This document shows, one piece after another, positions 37,346-46,959 of a stretch of 64,000 bases of DNA. The stretch is from NCBI RefSeq assembly GCF_000007345.1, contig NC_003552.1, forward strand, positions 2,480,001-2,544,000, written 5' to 3'. This DNA comes from Methanosarcina acetivorans C2A. Lineage in GTDB: Archaea; Halobacteriota; Methanosarcinia; Methanosarcinales; Methanosarcinaceae. Position numbers and translations under genes: made by a program. Position 1 is the first letter of the stretch. Every line of letters begins with the position of its first letter. Under the pieces are notes generated by a model that ran no database searches, had not been told where the DNA came from, and saw nothing but the letters and a program-made list of their open reading frames with translations.

Positions 37346-38589
37346 ATGCTGAAAACGGAGGAATGGCTATTGATACGAGATTTGTATTCACAAGGCTTCA
37401 GCATCAGTGAGATCTCTAGAAGAACAGGTTATGCTAGGGAAACTGTGAGGAAATATCTTAAAAAGAAAACTGCCCCAGAACCTCAGAAACGTCCGCCAAA
37501 ACCGAGTAAACTTGATCCTTTCAAACCTTACATACAAGAAAAACTCAAAGAAGGTCCTTATACTGCTGTTCGCCTTTATAGGGAAATCAAAGAAATGGGT
37601 TTTGATGGAGGAAAAACCATAGTCAAGGACTTCGTAAGAGAAGTCCGACCTAAACAGGGAGTCCCTGCTGTACTCCGCTATGAAACAAAACCAGGTGTAC
37701 AGGCTCAGGTTGACTGGGCAGAGATGGGAACAGTTGAGGTTGATGGAAAGGTAAAGAAACTCTTTTGTTTCAACATGATTCTTGGATATTCCAGAATGAG
37801 ATATGTTGAATTTACACTGAGCATAGACACTCCCACTCTTATTCAGTGTCATCTGAACGCTTTTGAGTACTTTGGAGGATTTACACAGGAGATCCTCTAT
37901 GATAACATGAAACAGGTTGTTATCAAAAGAGCCTTAAAATCATCAGATTCCGAATGGAACCCACAGTTTGAGGATTTCTTCAAATGCTTTGGTTTTATTC
38001 CAAGGTTATGCAGGCCTTACAGGCCTCAGACAAAAGGGAAAATTGAAAATACAGTCGGTTTCGTCAAGAGGGATTTCTTCCTTGGAAGAAGGTTTACCTC
38101 TCTCGAAGACCTGAACGCCCAAGTTCACAGTTGGTTGGAAAGGGTAAATTCAACTGTCCACGGAACAACCTATCAAATCCCTCTTGAACGCTTTAAGGAG
38201 GAGAAACTGAGCCCTCTGGATCAGGTTCCTCCTTACAAAGTTGTCCATAAGGAGACCAGAAAGGTCTCCAGAGACTGTTATATTTCGTTCCTTGGAATAA
38301 GTATTCTGTTCCTTACAGGTTTGCAGGGAGAACTGCAGAGCTTCAGATCCTTGAAGGAATATTCGAGGTCTATGTTGATTATGAGAAAGTCTGTGAACAT
38401 GAAATCCTTCCTGGAAACTGCAGAGTTTCAAGGAAAAAGGAACATTTCCAGGGTCTCCTGAGTGAGATTCTTAAAGAGAACTCAAAATGCAAAAAAGATT
38501 CACAGATCCCGTTGAAGTTCTCAGATCCCGAAGTTGAAAAAAGGTCTCTTGATGTCTATGAAATATTTAGTGAAGGTGGTTTTGAATGA
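37346..38589 (+). pseudogene. istA: istA transposase, frameshifted
   Basis: The first 310 residues are a normal IstA: HTH (SISEISRRTGYARETVRKYL), then an rve core with Asp in AQVDWAEMGTV, Asp in ILYDNMKQVV and Glu in KGKIENTVGFVK. The frame shifts near 38284 (around TTATATTTCG). The original frame runs to a stop at 38461, while the expected C-terminus (VPWNKYSVPYRFAGRTAELQ through IFSEGGFE) continues in another frame to the stop at 38587-38589, which overlaps the istB start as in intact IS21 elements. Two extra bases or one missing base explain it. Catalytic residues lie before the shift; activity is doubtful unless there is programmed frameshifting. Confidence 0.85.
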
Positions 38590-39359
38590 ACAACTTCACC
38601 TATGAGAGACTTCACAATAACCTGCAATACCTGAAACTTAATTCTATCGAAGAGCTTCTGGATAACTACCTTGAAATTGCTGCAAGGGACAACAAGACAA
38701 CAATGGAAGTCCTTGATTACTTGTTTGAACAGGAAAAGAAACACAGAGAAGCTGTTGCAATTGAGAGAAGGATGAAAAGTGCAGTTTTTCCCGTTAAAAA
38801 GACTCTTGAGGAATTCGATTTTGAATTTCAGAAATCCATTGATAAAAAAGCAATCGAAGACCTTGCAACCTTGAGATTTGTTCATAATTCAGAGAATGTC
38901 GTTTTCCTTGGTCCTCCCGGAGTTGGAAAGTCTCATCTTGCAATCGCTCTTGGGATTGAAGTAGCAAAAGCAGGGATTTCGGTTTACTTTACCAATACAG
39001 GAAACCTTATCGAGAAGTTGAAAATAGCAAATCGAGAAGGAATGCTTGAAAAGAAACTAAGGGACTTGATGAAATATAAAGTGCTGATAATTGACGAAAT
39101 AGGGTATCTCCCATTTGACGAAGAAGGAGCTCACTGCCTATTTCAGCTGATCTCAAGACGGTATGAAAAGAGTTCAACGATCTTGACATCAAATAAATCA
39201 TATGGAGAATGGGGAGAGATATTCAAGGACCATGTAATAGCGGCTGCTGTACTTGATAGGATTCTCCACCATTCAACTACGATTAACATCAAAGGGGAAA
39301 GTTACAGGCTGAAAGAAAGGAAGAAACAGGGAATAAAAACAGGAAATATATGCCAGTAA
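38586..39359 (+). CDS. istB: IS21 helper ATPase IstB
   Basis: 257 residues, intact. Walker A in GPPGVGKSHLAIALG, Walker B in VLIIDEIGYLPFDEEG, and sensor region TILTSNKSYGEW: AAA+ DnaC-like ATPase that selects target DNA for IstA. Starts by ATGA overlap with the end of istA. Confidence 0.93.
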   Translation: MNNFTYERLHNNLQYLKLNSIEELLDNYLEIAARDNKTTMEVLDYLFEQEKKHREAVAIERRMKSAVFPVKKTLEEFDFEFQKSIDKKAIEDLATLRFVHNSENVVFLGPPGVGKSHLAIALGIEVAKAGISVYFTNTGNLIEKLKIANREGMLEKKLRDLMKYKVLIIDEIGYLPFDEEGAHCLFQLISRRYEKSSTILTSNKSYGEWGEIFKDHVIAAAVLDRILHHSTTINIKGESYRLKERKKQGIKTGNICQ

Positions 39360-39463
39360 TTTCTAAAAGTTTATGAAAAATTGAGTAAAATTTATATTAA
39401 AAGGTTGGCAAATTCTAAACCGCCCAAAATGGAAAAAAGTTAACCGCCCTTGACAAAATTGGG

Positions 39464-39942
39464 ATGCAGTAAACGCTAGTAAAAATGACAACACCATATT
39501 TCAGGATACAATAAACCAATGTATGAAATCAGCAACAGAAAAACCGTTTTTTGTGATCGCTGATGCAGGACCTGATAGTCATCTTTCCAATGAAACCGTA
39601 ATTGAGAAAGGGGTTATTCCAGTCATAGCTGCAAGAGAGAATAGTGTTGGAAATATCTTGAAAACAGGAAAGGGGAACCACTTCAGAGCTCAATACGTCC
39701 CAAGAATTTATCATAAATTGCTTGGAAAATTGTACAATATAAGAACCACTGTTGAAAGGAAAAATTCAAACGATGTTGTTGTATACAATAGATCAAAAAC
39801 ACCAACCAGAGGAAGTGAATGGGCTAAAATCTATGTATCGATAAGCAATATTGCCGCATTACTTACGGCACTTACAGCTTTTAAAGTTGGAAGACATGAT
39901 CTGATAAGAGCACCAGGAGCTTTTAGAAGGTTGAATATCTGA
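39464..39942 (+). pseudogene. 3' fragment of a DDE transposase
   Basis: About 159 codons of a C-terminal transposase part: VIADAGPDSHLSNE (catalytic Asp), then RTTVERKNS (Glu) and KIYVSISNIAALLTALTAF. The 5' half is missing; the coding frame begins directly after the IS21 right end. Family uncertain (IS4/IS5-like). Confidence 0.75.
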
Positions 39943-40030
39943 GCAAGTAAAAGCAATTTTTTTAAAAAAAAGGAAGTTTAGTGCTTTTAATTTGATTTTA
40001 AAGCATTAATAGTGAAATTGGCAAAGGCTC

Positions 40031-40329
40031 AACTGTAATATTAATTACTGCAAGAAAATACTTGTTACCTTTTGAAACATAAGTTAGCATGACTTTTTTG
40101 TAAAGTGCTGCATCATAAATGCATCTTCGGAAACTTTAATTGCGTATCAAACTCTTCTATCAAATGCTTGCTCCATGATAGATATTAACAGCGCCTGCTT
40201 CTCCGTGAAAGACAAAACGCAAAATAAGTCACCTGAGAACAACTGGAGAAATACGTTATATACAAAAATATTTGAAGCCGATAGTCCCCTCATGAAAGCT
40301 TTTTGATGAAGTCTTGAGCCTCACCATCT
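40031..40329 (+). pseudogene. duplicated 5' fragment of the potassium-channel gene
   Basis: These 300 bp match 46813-47094, which covers the promoter region and first codons of the intact channel gene. Shared stretches include TTGCGTATCAAACTCTTC, GTGAAAGACAAAACGCAAAA and AGCTTTTTGATGAAGTC. Coding is disrupted by several substitutions and indels and no more of the channel follows. With the intact gene it brackets the nitrogenase-like locus as a direct repeat. Confidence 0.82.
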
Positions 40330-40443
40330 TTATGAACATTAATTGAGGCCATTAGTCCTCAACTAAGAACTTACTCAACGTCAGAAGACTTATTATTCGA
40401 CCGACTTCAAAAAAAGCTGCTTTATTTCAGTTCCCTGGGCTGT

Positions 40444-41560
40444 TTGTTTTCAGGCAGGGTAGGCAGGGGCATGGTATTGATCAGAATCGGGCTTGTGACA
40501 TCCTTTGCCCTTTCTTGTAAGCCTGATGTTTATTTCAAATCTGTTTGGAATAAAAGCTATTACTCTGATCAACTACCTTGCCCTTACCATACTTTTCCTG
40601 CTTATAGGACTGATGCTTATAGGGCTGATGCTTATAGGGCTGATGCTTATAGGGCTGATTATTGTATTTAGCCTCGATTTCTCGATTCCGGGCTGAGTAT
40701 TGCTGGAGAGGCTCTGAGTGGCTATGGAAACGTGGACCCAAAAATAGTGTGGAATGTTGCAGCCTTGATTTTCTGGGCTGGGAGAATCTTTCTTTTTGCT
40801 TTGGAGAACTGAGGGATCCCGAAAGAAACATTCCCCGCCTATACTGGTTGAGCTTTGTTCCGGTCGCTGCGATATATGTTTTACTTACCCTGATAAGCGT
40901 AGGAGCCAGCACTACAGGAGTTTCCCTTAAGGGAGCTGCCGGGCTTTCCAGTCTTGTTCTTTTTATTCCAGGCGGAAGTTTTCTGATATGGATTATTATG
41001 GATTATAATAGTAGTGCTTGCAGCAAATGCATGTTCCGGGAACTTTACTGCAAGCCGCCTGACCTATGCTGGAGACAGGACAGGTGTTTTTCCCGAACTA
41101 TTCGGAAAGTCTCAAAAAGACATGTTCCCCTACCCAGTCTTGTGGCTCTATACGTCCTGTCAGTTCCTATAATTACAGGGTGTTATTTATTGAAAGTTCC
41201 TATTACGGCTATGATGCTGCTCGTAAACCATAACTTTATTTTCCTCTGCAGCTTCGTCATAATTACTTACTAGAAAACAGAAACAGGCTGGCAGAAACGG
41301 GTCTTTTTTGTCCTTTCACTTCTGTCTTTGAGTTTTCTGGCCTCCAGATTTACCTGGAAGGTCATATATCCGGTCTTTTTGATAGGACTTGGTTACTTCA
41401 GGTTTATCGTAAAAAGTGAAGATACATTATTTTCTCAGGCAGTAAATCCACGGCCCAGGAAGGAATTCTTGGAAACGAGTTTCTTAAGTATCCCAGGAAC
41501 TCTTCCAGCCTGCAGAACAATAAAATTACTCTGTTTGTAGCGGGGAGTGGCAGAATGATT
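40444..41560 (+). pseudogene. amino acid permease (APC family) pseudogene
   Basis: Pieces of an APC-type transporter are spread over different frames: LVSLMFISNLFGIKAITLIN, then FGELRDPERNIPRLYWLSFV, VAAIYVLLTLISVGAS, and in another frame ANACSGNFTASRLTYAGDRT with PYPVLWLY. At least three frameshifts and stop codons prevent function. A 15-bp repeat (CTTATAGGGCTGATG, about four copies at 40612-40668) sits within it. Confidence 0.78.
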
Positions 41561-41771
41561 TTTGATTACATGATGATCAATAACAAATACGGGCAGGATT
41601 GTCAAGCGCAAATCTAATTGCTTATCATAACTAAAGACACTAGAACAATAAAATTACTCTGCTTGTAGAGGGAGTAGCAGAATGATTTTTGATTACATAA
41701 TGGCAAATAACAACAATACGGGCAGGGTTGTAAAGCACAAATTTAATTGCTTATCACAAATAAGGACATAG
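41515..41771 (+). repeat. 128-bp tandem duplication upstream of the nitrogenase-like genes
   Basis: GAACAATAAAATTACTCTG begins copies at 41515 and 41643. Each runs through AGAATGATTTTTGATTACAT to TTGCTTATCA, with about 88 percent identity. The duplicated piece joins the tail of the permease pseudogene to the region that must contain the promoter for the gene at 41860. Confidence 0.85.
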
Positions 41772-41859
41772 ATATGACTTCCAAAACAGGAAAAACAATT
41801 AATTCTCTCTTTCCGCATATTTCCCTTTTTAAGTTCAGGAGTTCATCGAGGGAAAAAAC

Positions 41860-44127
41860 GTGATCCAGATTGCACTCTACGGTAAGGGAGGTATAGGCAA
41901 GTCAACTGTTTCTGCAAACCTCTCGGCTGCCCTTGCCGATTTGAATAAGCGGGTACTGCAGGTCGGCTGCGACCCGAAACACGACTCCACCCGCCTGCTT
42001 CTCGGTGGGGCTGTCATCCCCACAGTGCTGGACTATATGCGTGAAACCCCCGGGGAAGCCCAGCAGCTTGAAGCCTTGGTCTTTGAAGGCTACAGAAGTA
42101 CTGCCTGCGTGGAAGCAGGGGGGCCGAAACCCGGGATCGGCTGTGCAGGCCGCGGGATTCTGAGCAGTTTTGAAGTCTTAAAACGCTTGGGGCTCAGGGC
42201 TTCTTCCTTTGACGTCGTCCTCTACGATGTACTCGGGGACGTGGTCTGCGGCGGGTTTGCAGTCCCCCTCAGGAAAGAATATGCCGACGCGGTTTTTCTG
42301 GTAACTTCCGGGGAATATATGGCTCTGTACGCAGCCAACAACATCCTCCGGGGTATCCGGAATTTTGAGGACACAAACCCCAGGGTTGCAGGCATCATCT
42401 TCAACAGCCGGGGGTTTTTCGCCGAAGAGGAAAGGGTCTTTGCCTTTTCCCGGGCAGTAGGGCTGCCCGTGCTTTCCTCCATCCCCAGGGACGAGGTCTT
42501 TTCTCAAGCTGAAAAAGCCGGAAAAACCCTGGCAGAAGCCTTCCCCTCTTCTGCTTCTGCAGGTATTTTCAGGGAGCTGGCAGTGTATGTGGAAACTCTT
42601 GAAAAGGATCGAAGTCTGCTTCATCCCGCAAACCCCCTCGGTGACCTTGAGCTTGAAGCTCTGGTGCTGGGGAGACGAGAAAGGGTTTGCATGAAGCCAT
42701 TCACTACAGCTCCTGCAACCGATGAAAAAACCGGTACGGAGCTCTGTTCCCTCTGCCAGGAAAAGGGACCTTCTGCAGAAATCCCCTCCGAAATTCCCGA
42801 AACAAAGTCCGCAGGAACTCCCGAAGAAGTGCCTACACAGTCCCCTACGCCCCTTCCCTCCAGGCCTCCTCTTTACGGTTGTGCATTTTCAGGGGCTGCA
42901 ACTGCTACTTTTCAGGTTAGCGATGCTGCCACGGTTCTGCACGGGCCGAGGAGCTGTACCCATATCACGGCCGATGCCCTTGCATGTTCGTTTTTAAGGG
43001 GAGGCGGAATAAATGCAGGTGAGGTAAAGCAGGTCCCAGGCCTCCTGCCGACAGATATGGAGGAAGAGGATGTCATCTTCGGGGGGATTGAAAAGCTTGA
43101 GAGGAAAATCGAAGAAGCCCTTTCAGCCGGCTGGCAAACGGTCTTTGTGGTGAGCACCTGCCCGGGAGGTATCATAGGAGATGACGTAAAAAGGGCAACT
43201 TCAAGGGTAGAAACCCGTTTTCCAGGAGCAAGGGTCATCCCCGTCCCCGTAGAAGGGGTACTTACGGGAGACTTTTCGACCGGACTGCTTGAGGGGTACA
43301 AACGGGTTGCTGACCTGATCGACCCTTCCGTAACGCCCGAAAAAGGCCTGGTCAACATTATCGGAGAAAGGAGTTTTTCCCTGCGAGAAGAGGAACACTT
43401 CCGTACGATCGAAGGGCTGATCAAAAAGTTAGGGTACGGGGTCAACTGCAGGTTTTTAAAAGGGGCAGATACCCTTTCCCTTCGCTCTTTTAAAAAAGCG
43501 GAAATCAACATGCTGGCCTGCGACGACCCCGAGACCCGGGCCCTGCAGGCATACCTCTCCGACCGTTTCGGGCTTGAATTTTTTGAGCTTCCCTTTCCTG
43601 TGGGTTTCCGGGAAAGTTCCCTCTGGGTAAAAGCCCTAACAGCACGCCTGCTTCCCGGAGAGGATCCCTCTCCCCTGCTGGAGGAACAGGAAGAGCTGTA
43701 CAGGGCGGGGGTTGTAAAATATGCCCCCCAGCTATCGGGAAAGCGCGTACTCGTGGTTAGCTACACCGAGGACATCGGCTGGGTGCTGGACACGATCCGG
43801 GATCTGGGGATGGAAATCGTTAAAGTTGGGATTTCGGTCTCGTTTTTCGGAAGGGGAAGTCCGGGTCTCCTGTCCTGCGAAGCCTTCCCGGTAGAGAGAG
43901 ACTATACAGACGAAAAGAGAGCAAGGGATGTAAGGATCCTCATGCCGGACCTTGTCCTTTCTAATTATGCTCCTTCAGTCCCTGAAGACGGGGTGCATTA
44001 CGATACTATCCCCTTCTCCCCGCAGGTCGGGTTCCTGAGCGGGCTTGAACTTGCGAAACGCTGGAGTACACTTCTGCGGCTGCCGGTTACGGAAGGGTGG
44101 AAGTACGACGGAGGTGATGAAAGTTGA
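41860..44127 (+). CDS. nitrogenase-like NifH-NifD fusion protein
   Basis: 755 residues, GTG start with GAGGG seven bases before. Residues 1-265 are a NifH/BchL/CfbC-type reductase: P-loop GKGGIGKS (8-15), GCDPKHDST, and 4Fe-4S ligands Cys95 (GIGCAGRG) and Cys130 (VVCGGF). A Pro/Ser/Glu-rich linker (about 280-335) holds CSLC (296-299). Residues 338-755 are a NifD-like subunit with the three cluster cysteines Cys341 (YGCAFSG), Cys366 (GPRSCTHI) and Cys434 ([11 protein letters not shown]). A Cys554 (MLACDDPE) aligns with the FeMo-co Cys275 position; the His442 position seems to be Val (SPQVGF). NifH and NifD are normally separate genes. The electron donor and catalytic half are thus tethered. 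Substrate unknown; not a nitrogen-fixation operon. Confidence 0.9.
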   Translation: MIQIALYGKGGIGKSTVSANLSAALADLNKRVLQVGCDPKHDSTRLLLGGAVIPTVLDYMRETPGEAQQLEALVFEGYRSTACVEAGGPKPGIGCAGRGILSSFEVLKRLGLRASSFDVVLYDVLGDVVCGGFAVPLRKEYADAVFLVTSGEYMALYAANNILRGIRNFEDTNPRVAGIIFNSRGFFAEEERVFAFSRAVGLPVLSSIPRDEVFSQAEKAGKTLAEAFPSSASAGIFRELAVYVETLEKDRSLLHPANPLGDLELEALVLGRRERVCMKPFTTAPATDEKTGTELCSLCQEKGPSAEIPSEIPETKSAGTPEEVPTQSPTPLPSRPPLYGCAFSGAATATFQVSDAATVLHGPRSCTHITADALACSFLRGGGINAGEVKQVPGLLPTDMEEEDVIFGGIEKLERKIEEALSAGWQTVFVVSTCPGGIIGDDVKRATSRVETRFPGARVIPVPVEGVLTGDFSTGLLEGYKRVADLIDPSVTPEKGLVNIIGERSFSLREEEHFRTIEGLIKKLGYGVNCRFLKGADTLSLRSFKKAEINMLACDDPETRALQAYLSDRFGLEFFELPFPVGFRESSLWVKALTARLLPGEDPSPLLEEQEELYRAGVVKYAPQLSGKRVLVVSYTEDIGWVLDTIRDLGMEIVKVGISVSFFGRGSPGLLSCEAFPVERDYTDEKRARDVRILMPDLVLSNYAPSVPEDGVHYDTIPFSPQVGFLSGLELAKRWSTLLRLPVTEGWKYDGGDES

Positions 44128-45407
44128 TTTTTTCCCCTGACGCTTTTACGGGTTCTATCCTGGCGGTAGAAGGAATCAGGGATGCGACTGTGATCCTGAA
44201 TGGGCCTACAGGGTGCAAGTTATACCACAGTTTTCTCTCGGACAGGCAGTTTCCCAGGGAAAGTTCCCATGACCCCCTGGCGTTCCAGGACGAGTTCTAT
44301 TTCGGACAGCCCCGGGTCCCCTGCACCTGCCTGGACGGGGAAGACTACATCCGGGGTTCACTTGAAAAGTTTGAAAGAGCACTTACATCAATAGCAGTAA
44401 AAGAAAAAGGCTTGCTCATGGTGATTAATTCCCCCGGAGCAAGCCTTGTGGGAGACGACCTGGAAAGTGTAATCAAAAAGGCAGGGATGCAGGACCGCTG
44501 TTTTGTTGTGGAAAATCCGGGTTTTTCCCTTCCTGCAGCCCGGGGATTTGAAAATGCTGCCCTTGCCCTGGTCGAACACCTGAAACTCCGCCCCCTGCAA
44601 CGCCCGGCTTCACCGAAAAAAGTGAACCTGATAGGGCTTTCTCTGCTCCATAAACACTGGGGAGGGTCGGTTGCGGAAATGAAGCGGCTTCTGGCTTTTC
44701 TGGGCCTGGAAGTGGGGGCCGTTTTCCTTGCAGGCACTTTCCTTGACGAAATCCGGGAATCCGGTGATGCAGCCTGTAATATCGTCCTTTATCCCGAATA
44801 TGGCAGAAGGATTGCAGAATGGTACAGGAAACACTTAGGGACCCCTGCCGTGTTTTCTCCTCTTGGGGCTCCCCTGGGGTTTGATGCGAGTGAAAGCCTG
44901 TTGAGGGAAGTTGCAGCTGTCCTGGATATCGACCCTGCACCTGCTCTTGCCGAAGTCCGGAGAGCCAGGCAGGCCAGTTACCGGCATATTTCACGTTTCC
45001 ATTCTTACTCAGGACTTCCCAAAGGAGCCAGTTTTTCAATCCGGGCCGAAAGCTCGCTTGCCTTCCCACTTACACACTGGCTTTACTCCTACCTGGGAAT
45101 GGCCCCCCTTGCAGTAAAACTGCTTCCCGGAAGTGACCCAGAAGCAGCAGAATCTCTCAGGGCTTTTCTGGACGAAAAAGGCTTTTGCGAAGCCTGGGAC
45201 AGGGATCCTTCCCTTGAATCGGCTGATATCGCCTTTGCTGACGGCCCTACACTCCAGCTTTTAAAAGCAAAGGGATGCTGCAAAGCCGGCATCGAAATCG
45301 CCCTTCCGGAAGAAGGCTACATCCACATAATTCCGAAAACATATCTTGGAGTTTCGGGTGCCCTCCTCCTTCTGGAAGAAATCATTAACGGACTGCGCTC
45401 CAAGTGA
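44124..45407 (+). CDS. nitrogenase-like NifK/BchB-type partner subunit
   Basis: 427 residues. TTG start overlapping the previous stop, with GGAGGTGA five bases upstream, so tightly coupled to the fusion gene. [17 protein letters not shown] (Cys31) corresponds to the NifK Cys95 position, or Asp36 of BchB. The NifK Cys70 and Cys153 positions are not Cys ([19 protein letters not shown]). An extra CTC lies at 67-69. Three ligands from the partner plus Cys31 would give one 4Fe-4S cluster as in DPOR rather than an 8Fe P-cluster. Probably forms an alpha2beta2 core with the NifD-like half. No nifB, nifE or nifN nearby. Confidence 0.88.
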   Translation: MIFSPDAFTGSILAVEGIRDATVILNGPTGCKLYHSFLSDRQFPRESSHDPLAFQDEFYFGQPRVPCTCLDGEDYIRGSLEKFERALTSIAVKEKGLLMVINSPGASLVGDDLESVIKKAGMQDRCFVVENPGFSLPAARGFENAALALVEHLKLRPLQRPASPKKVNLIGLSLLHKHWGGSVAEMKRLLAFLGLEVGAVFLAGTFLDEIRESGDAACNIVLYPEYGRRIAEWYRKHLGTPAVFSPLGAPLGFDASESLLREVAAVLDIDPAPALAEVRRARQASYRHISRFHSYSGLPKGASFSIRAESSLAFPLTHWLYSYLGMAPLAVKLLPGSDPEAAESLRAFLDEKGFCEAWDRDPSLESADIAFADGPTLQLLKAKGCCKAGIEIALPEEGYIHIIPKTYLGVSGALLLLEEIINGLRSK

Positions 45408-45429
45408 ACATTTGATTTTGAAGGGCAGG

Positions 45430-45511
45430 AAAGAGAGAAAAGAAAGAGAGAAAAGAAAGAGAGAAAAGAAAGAGAGAAAAGAAAGAGAGAAAAGAAAGAG
45501 AGAAAAGAAAG
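45430..45511 (+). repeat. 13-bp purine tandem repeats
   Basis: AAAGAGAGAAAAG repeated about six times just after the nitrogenase-like genes. All purine on this strand, so capable of unusual DNA structure and of length variation. Confidence 0.9.
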
Positions 45512-45799
45512 CGATAGAAGAAACAAAAGTCCTGAATGTTGAAGAATACTACAAGTTCACTTTATGCGTACCCGAGCGTTAAAAAACAATTTTTGAGCTA
45601 AATACGATAACAGGTATGCAGTATATTGAAGTTCAGAGACTTTACGAAAGTCCGAAATGGTACTCTGAATCACGAAATTTTTGAGTTAGTAGTATTAGGC
45701 ACACCAATTATGATAGAATTTATATTTTTCCCTTATGTTATTATACATTCTTTAAAATATATATTAGTGACTGTAGGATTATATGATAATATAATTTAA

Positions 45800-45979
45800 A
45801 TGAAAGTTGCAGAATGTCCAGAAAATACTGAAATAACGAAGACAGAGAATGATGCGACTGATAATGTTAAAGATAAAATTATGTCGATTCTTGGTGCTTT
45901 AATTTTTATATTGATGATAATTTTTTTTGCAGAAATAATATACTATGATGTACCTATAGTAGGCCCTGTTGGACCATAA
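45800..45979 (+). CDS. small single-helix membrane protein
   Basis: 59 residues: hydrophilic acidic N-terminus (ECPENTEITKTENDATDN), helix MSILGALIFILMIIFFAEII, and a short tail ending GPVGP. ATATATAT elements lie about 30-45 bases upstream; no SD. Composition fits a real small archaeal membrane protein, but there is no family evidence. Confidence 0.45.
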   Translation: MKVAECPENTEITKTENDATDNVKDKIMSILGALIFILMIIFFAEIIYYDVPIVGPVGP

Positions 45980-46011
45980 TTGCATTTGAATTTTCATAAT
46001 CAAGGTATATA

Positions 46012-46093
46012 GCACAATAGCAGAGAATAATTACACAATAGTAGAGAAAAATTACGCAATAGTAGAGAAAAATTACACAATAGTAGAGAAAAT
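46012..46093 (+). repeat. 21-bp tandem repeats
   Basis: CACAATAGTAGAGAAAAATTA occurs about four times with few changes (first copy CACAATAGCAGAGAATAATT). It lies in a non-coding stretch between the small membrane protein and the channel gene. Confidence 0.85.
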
Positions 46094-46812
46094 CGCTAGG
46101 TATATTGACCAGGCTTCTCATATCTGTTTTCGCTCACGATTTACAAGAATGCGCTGCTTTAAGGTATCTTATTTTTTGGAAGAATATAAAATTTAAAAAT
46201 AAGATAGGATAATAAAAAATTGAAAAAATAGAGAAAAAGGAAGAAAGGAGGAAATTAATGGAGGTTAAACCCCCAACTCCCTATCCAGAGAGTTAAAATG
46301 GCAAATCACTCTCCGAATCTCAGACCCCAAGGAAGAACTGTTGGTAAATCAAGTAAAATTGATTTACAAATAGATATAACTACGTTAAGATAGATAAATA
46401 TTTCGGGTCCATTTGGATTCATAGTAATAATTGACAATATGACAAAACAAGTAAAAAGGATAAACTATGTTATTTGAAAACCTCAAACTTGATATTTTTA
46501 AATAATAACATATTTGATTATCAATTCGCAACCTTGACTTTTTCAAGAATAAGTTGCGGAAGATAAAGTTTTGTATAGTCATTTAATTTTTGAGTTCTGC
46601 CTTCTTAGTCACGCCTTTTTTGATGCTCAAATTCGGGTTTGCAATGCTTCCGCTCCTTCCCAGATGTCCACTTTTTTATAAATCTTTCCAATTTCCCGTG
46701 ATCCCGGAGCGAGACTCGGGATATCGCCCATGTAAAGGTGGAAGACCTGAAGGGAGCGCCGGAAATTCCAAATCTTCCCAAATTATGAGAACAGTCAAAG
46801 ACCAAATTATTT
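46094..46812. other. intergenic region, no confident gene
   Basis: A 31-codon frame at 46300-46395 (starts MANHSPNLRPQGRTVG) is too short to judge. A possible imperfect inverted repeat lies between about 46680 and 46790. Nothing else recognised. Confidence 0.4.
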
Positions 46813-46959
46813 AACTGTAATATTAGCTACTGCAAGAAAATACTTATTACTTTTTGAAACATAGGTTAACATGACTTTTTTGTAAGGTGCTGCATCATAA
46901 GCACATCTTCGGAAACTTTAATTGCGTATCAAACTCTTCGGTGTGGGTGGATGTTAACA

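Larger units (their letters stand above)
37258..39455 (+). mobile_element. IS21-family insertion sequence
   Basis: 2198 bp. TGTCAAGGGCGGTTAA (37258-37273) is inverted at 39440-39455. Each end also has a second inner copy of the GGCGGTTT motif (near 37290 and 39415), typical of the multiple terminal repeats of IS21. It contains istA (frameshifted) and istB. A target duplication could not be confirmed. Confidence 0.88.

Noticed and set aside
41860..45407. Genuine nitrogen-fixation operon
   Set aside because: NifK P-cluster cysteines and the FeMo-co His are not conserved, and nifI, nifE, nifN and nifB are absent. The NifH-NifD fusion also argues against it.
45317..45526. Minus-strand Leu/Phe/Ser-rich frame
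   Set aside because: Produced by the purine repeat array read on the opposite strand; not a real membrane protein.
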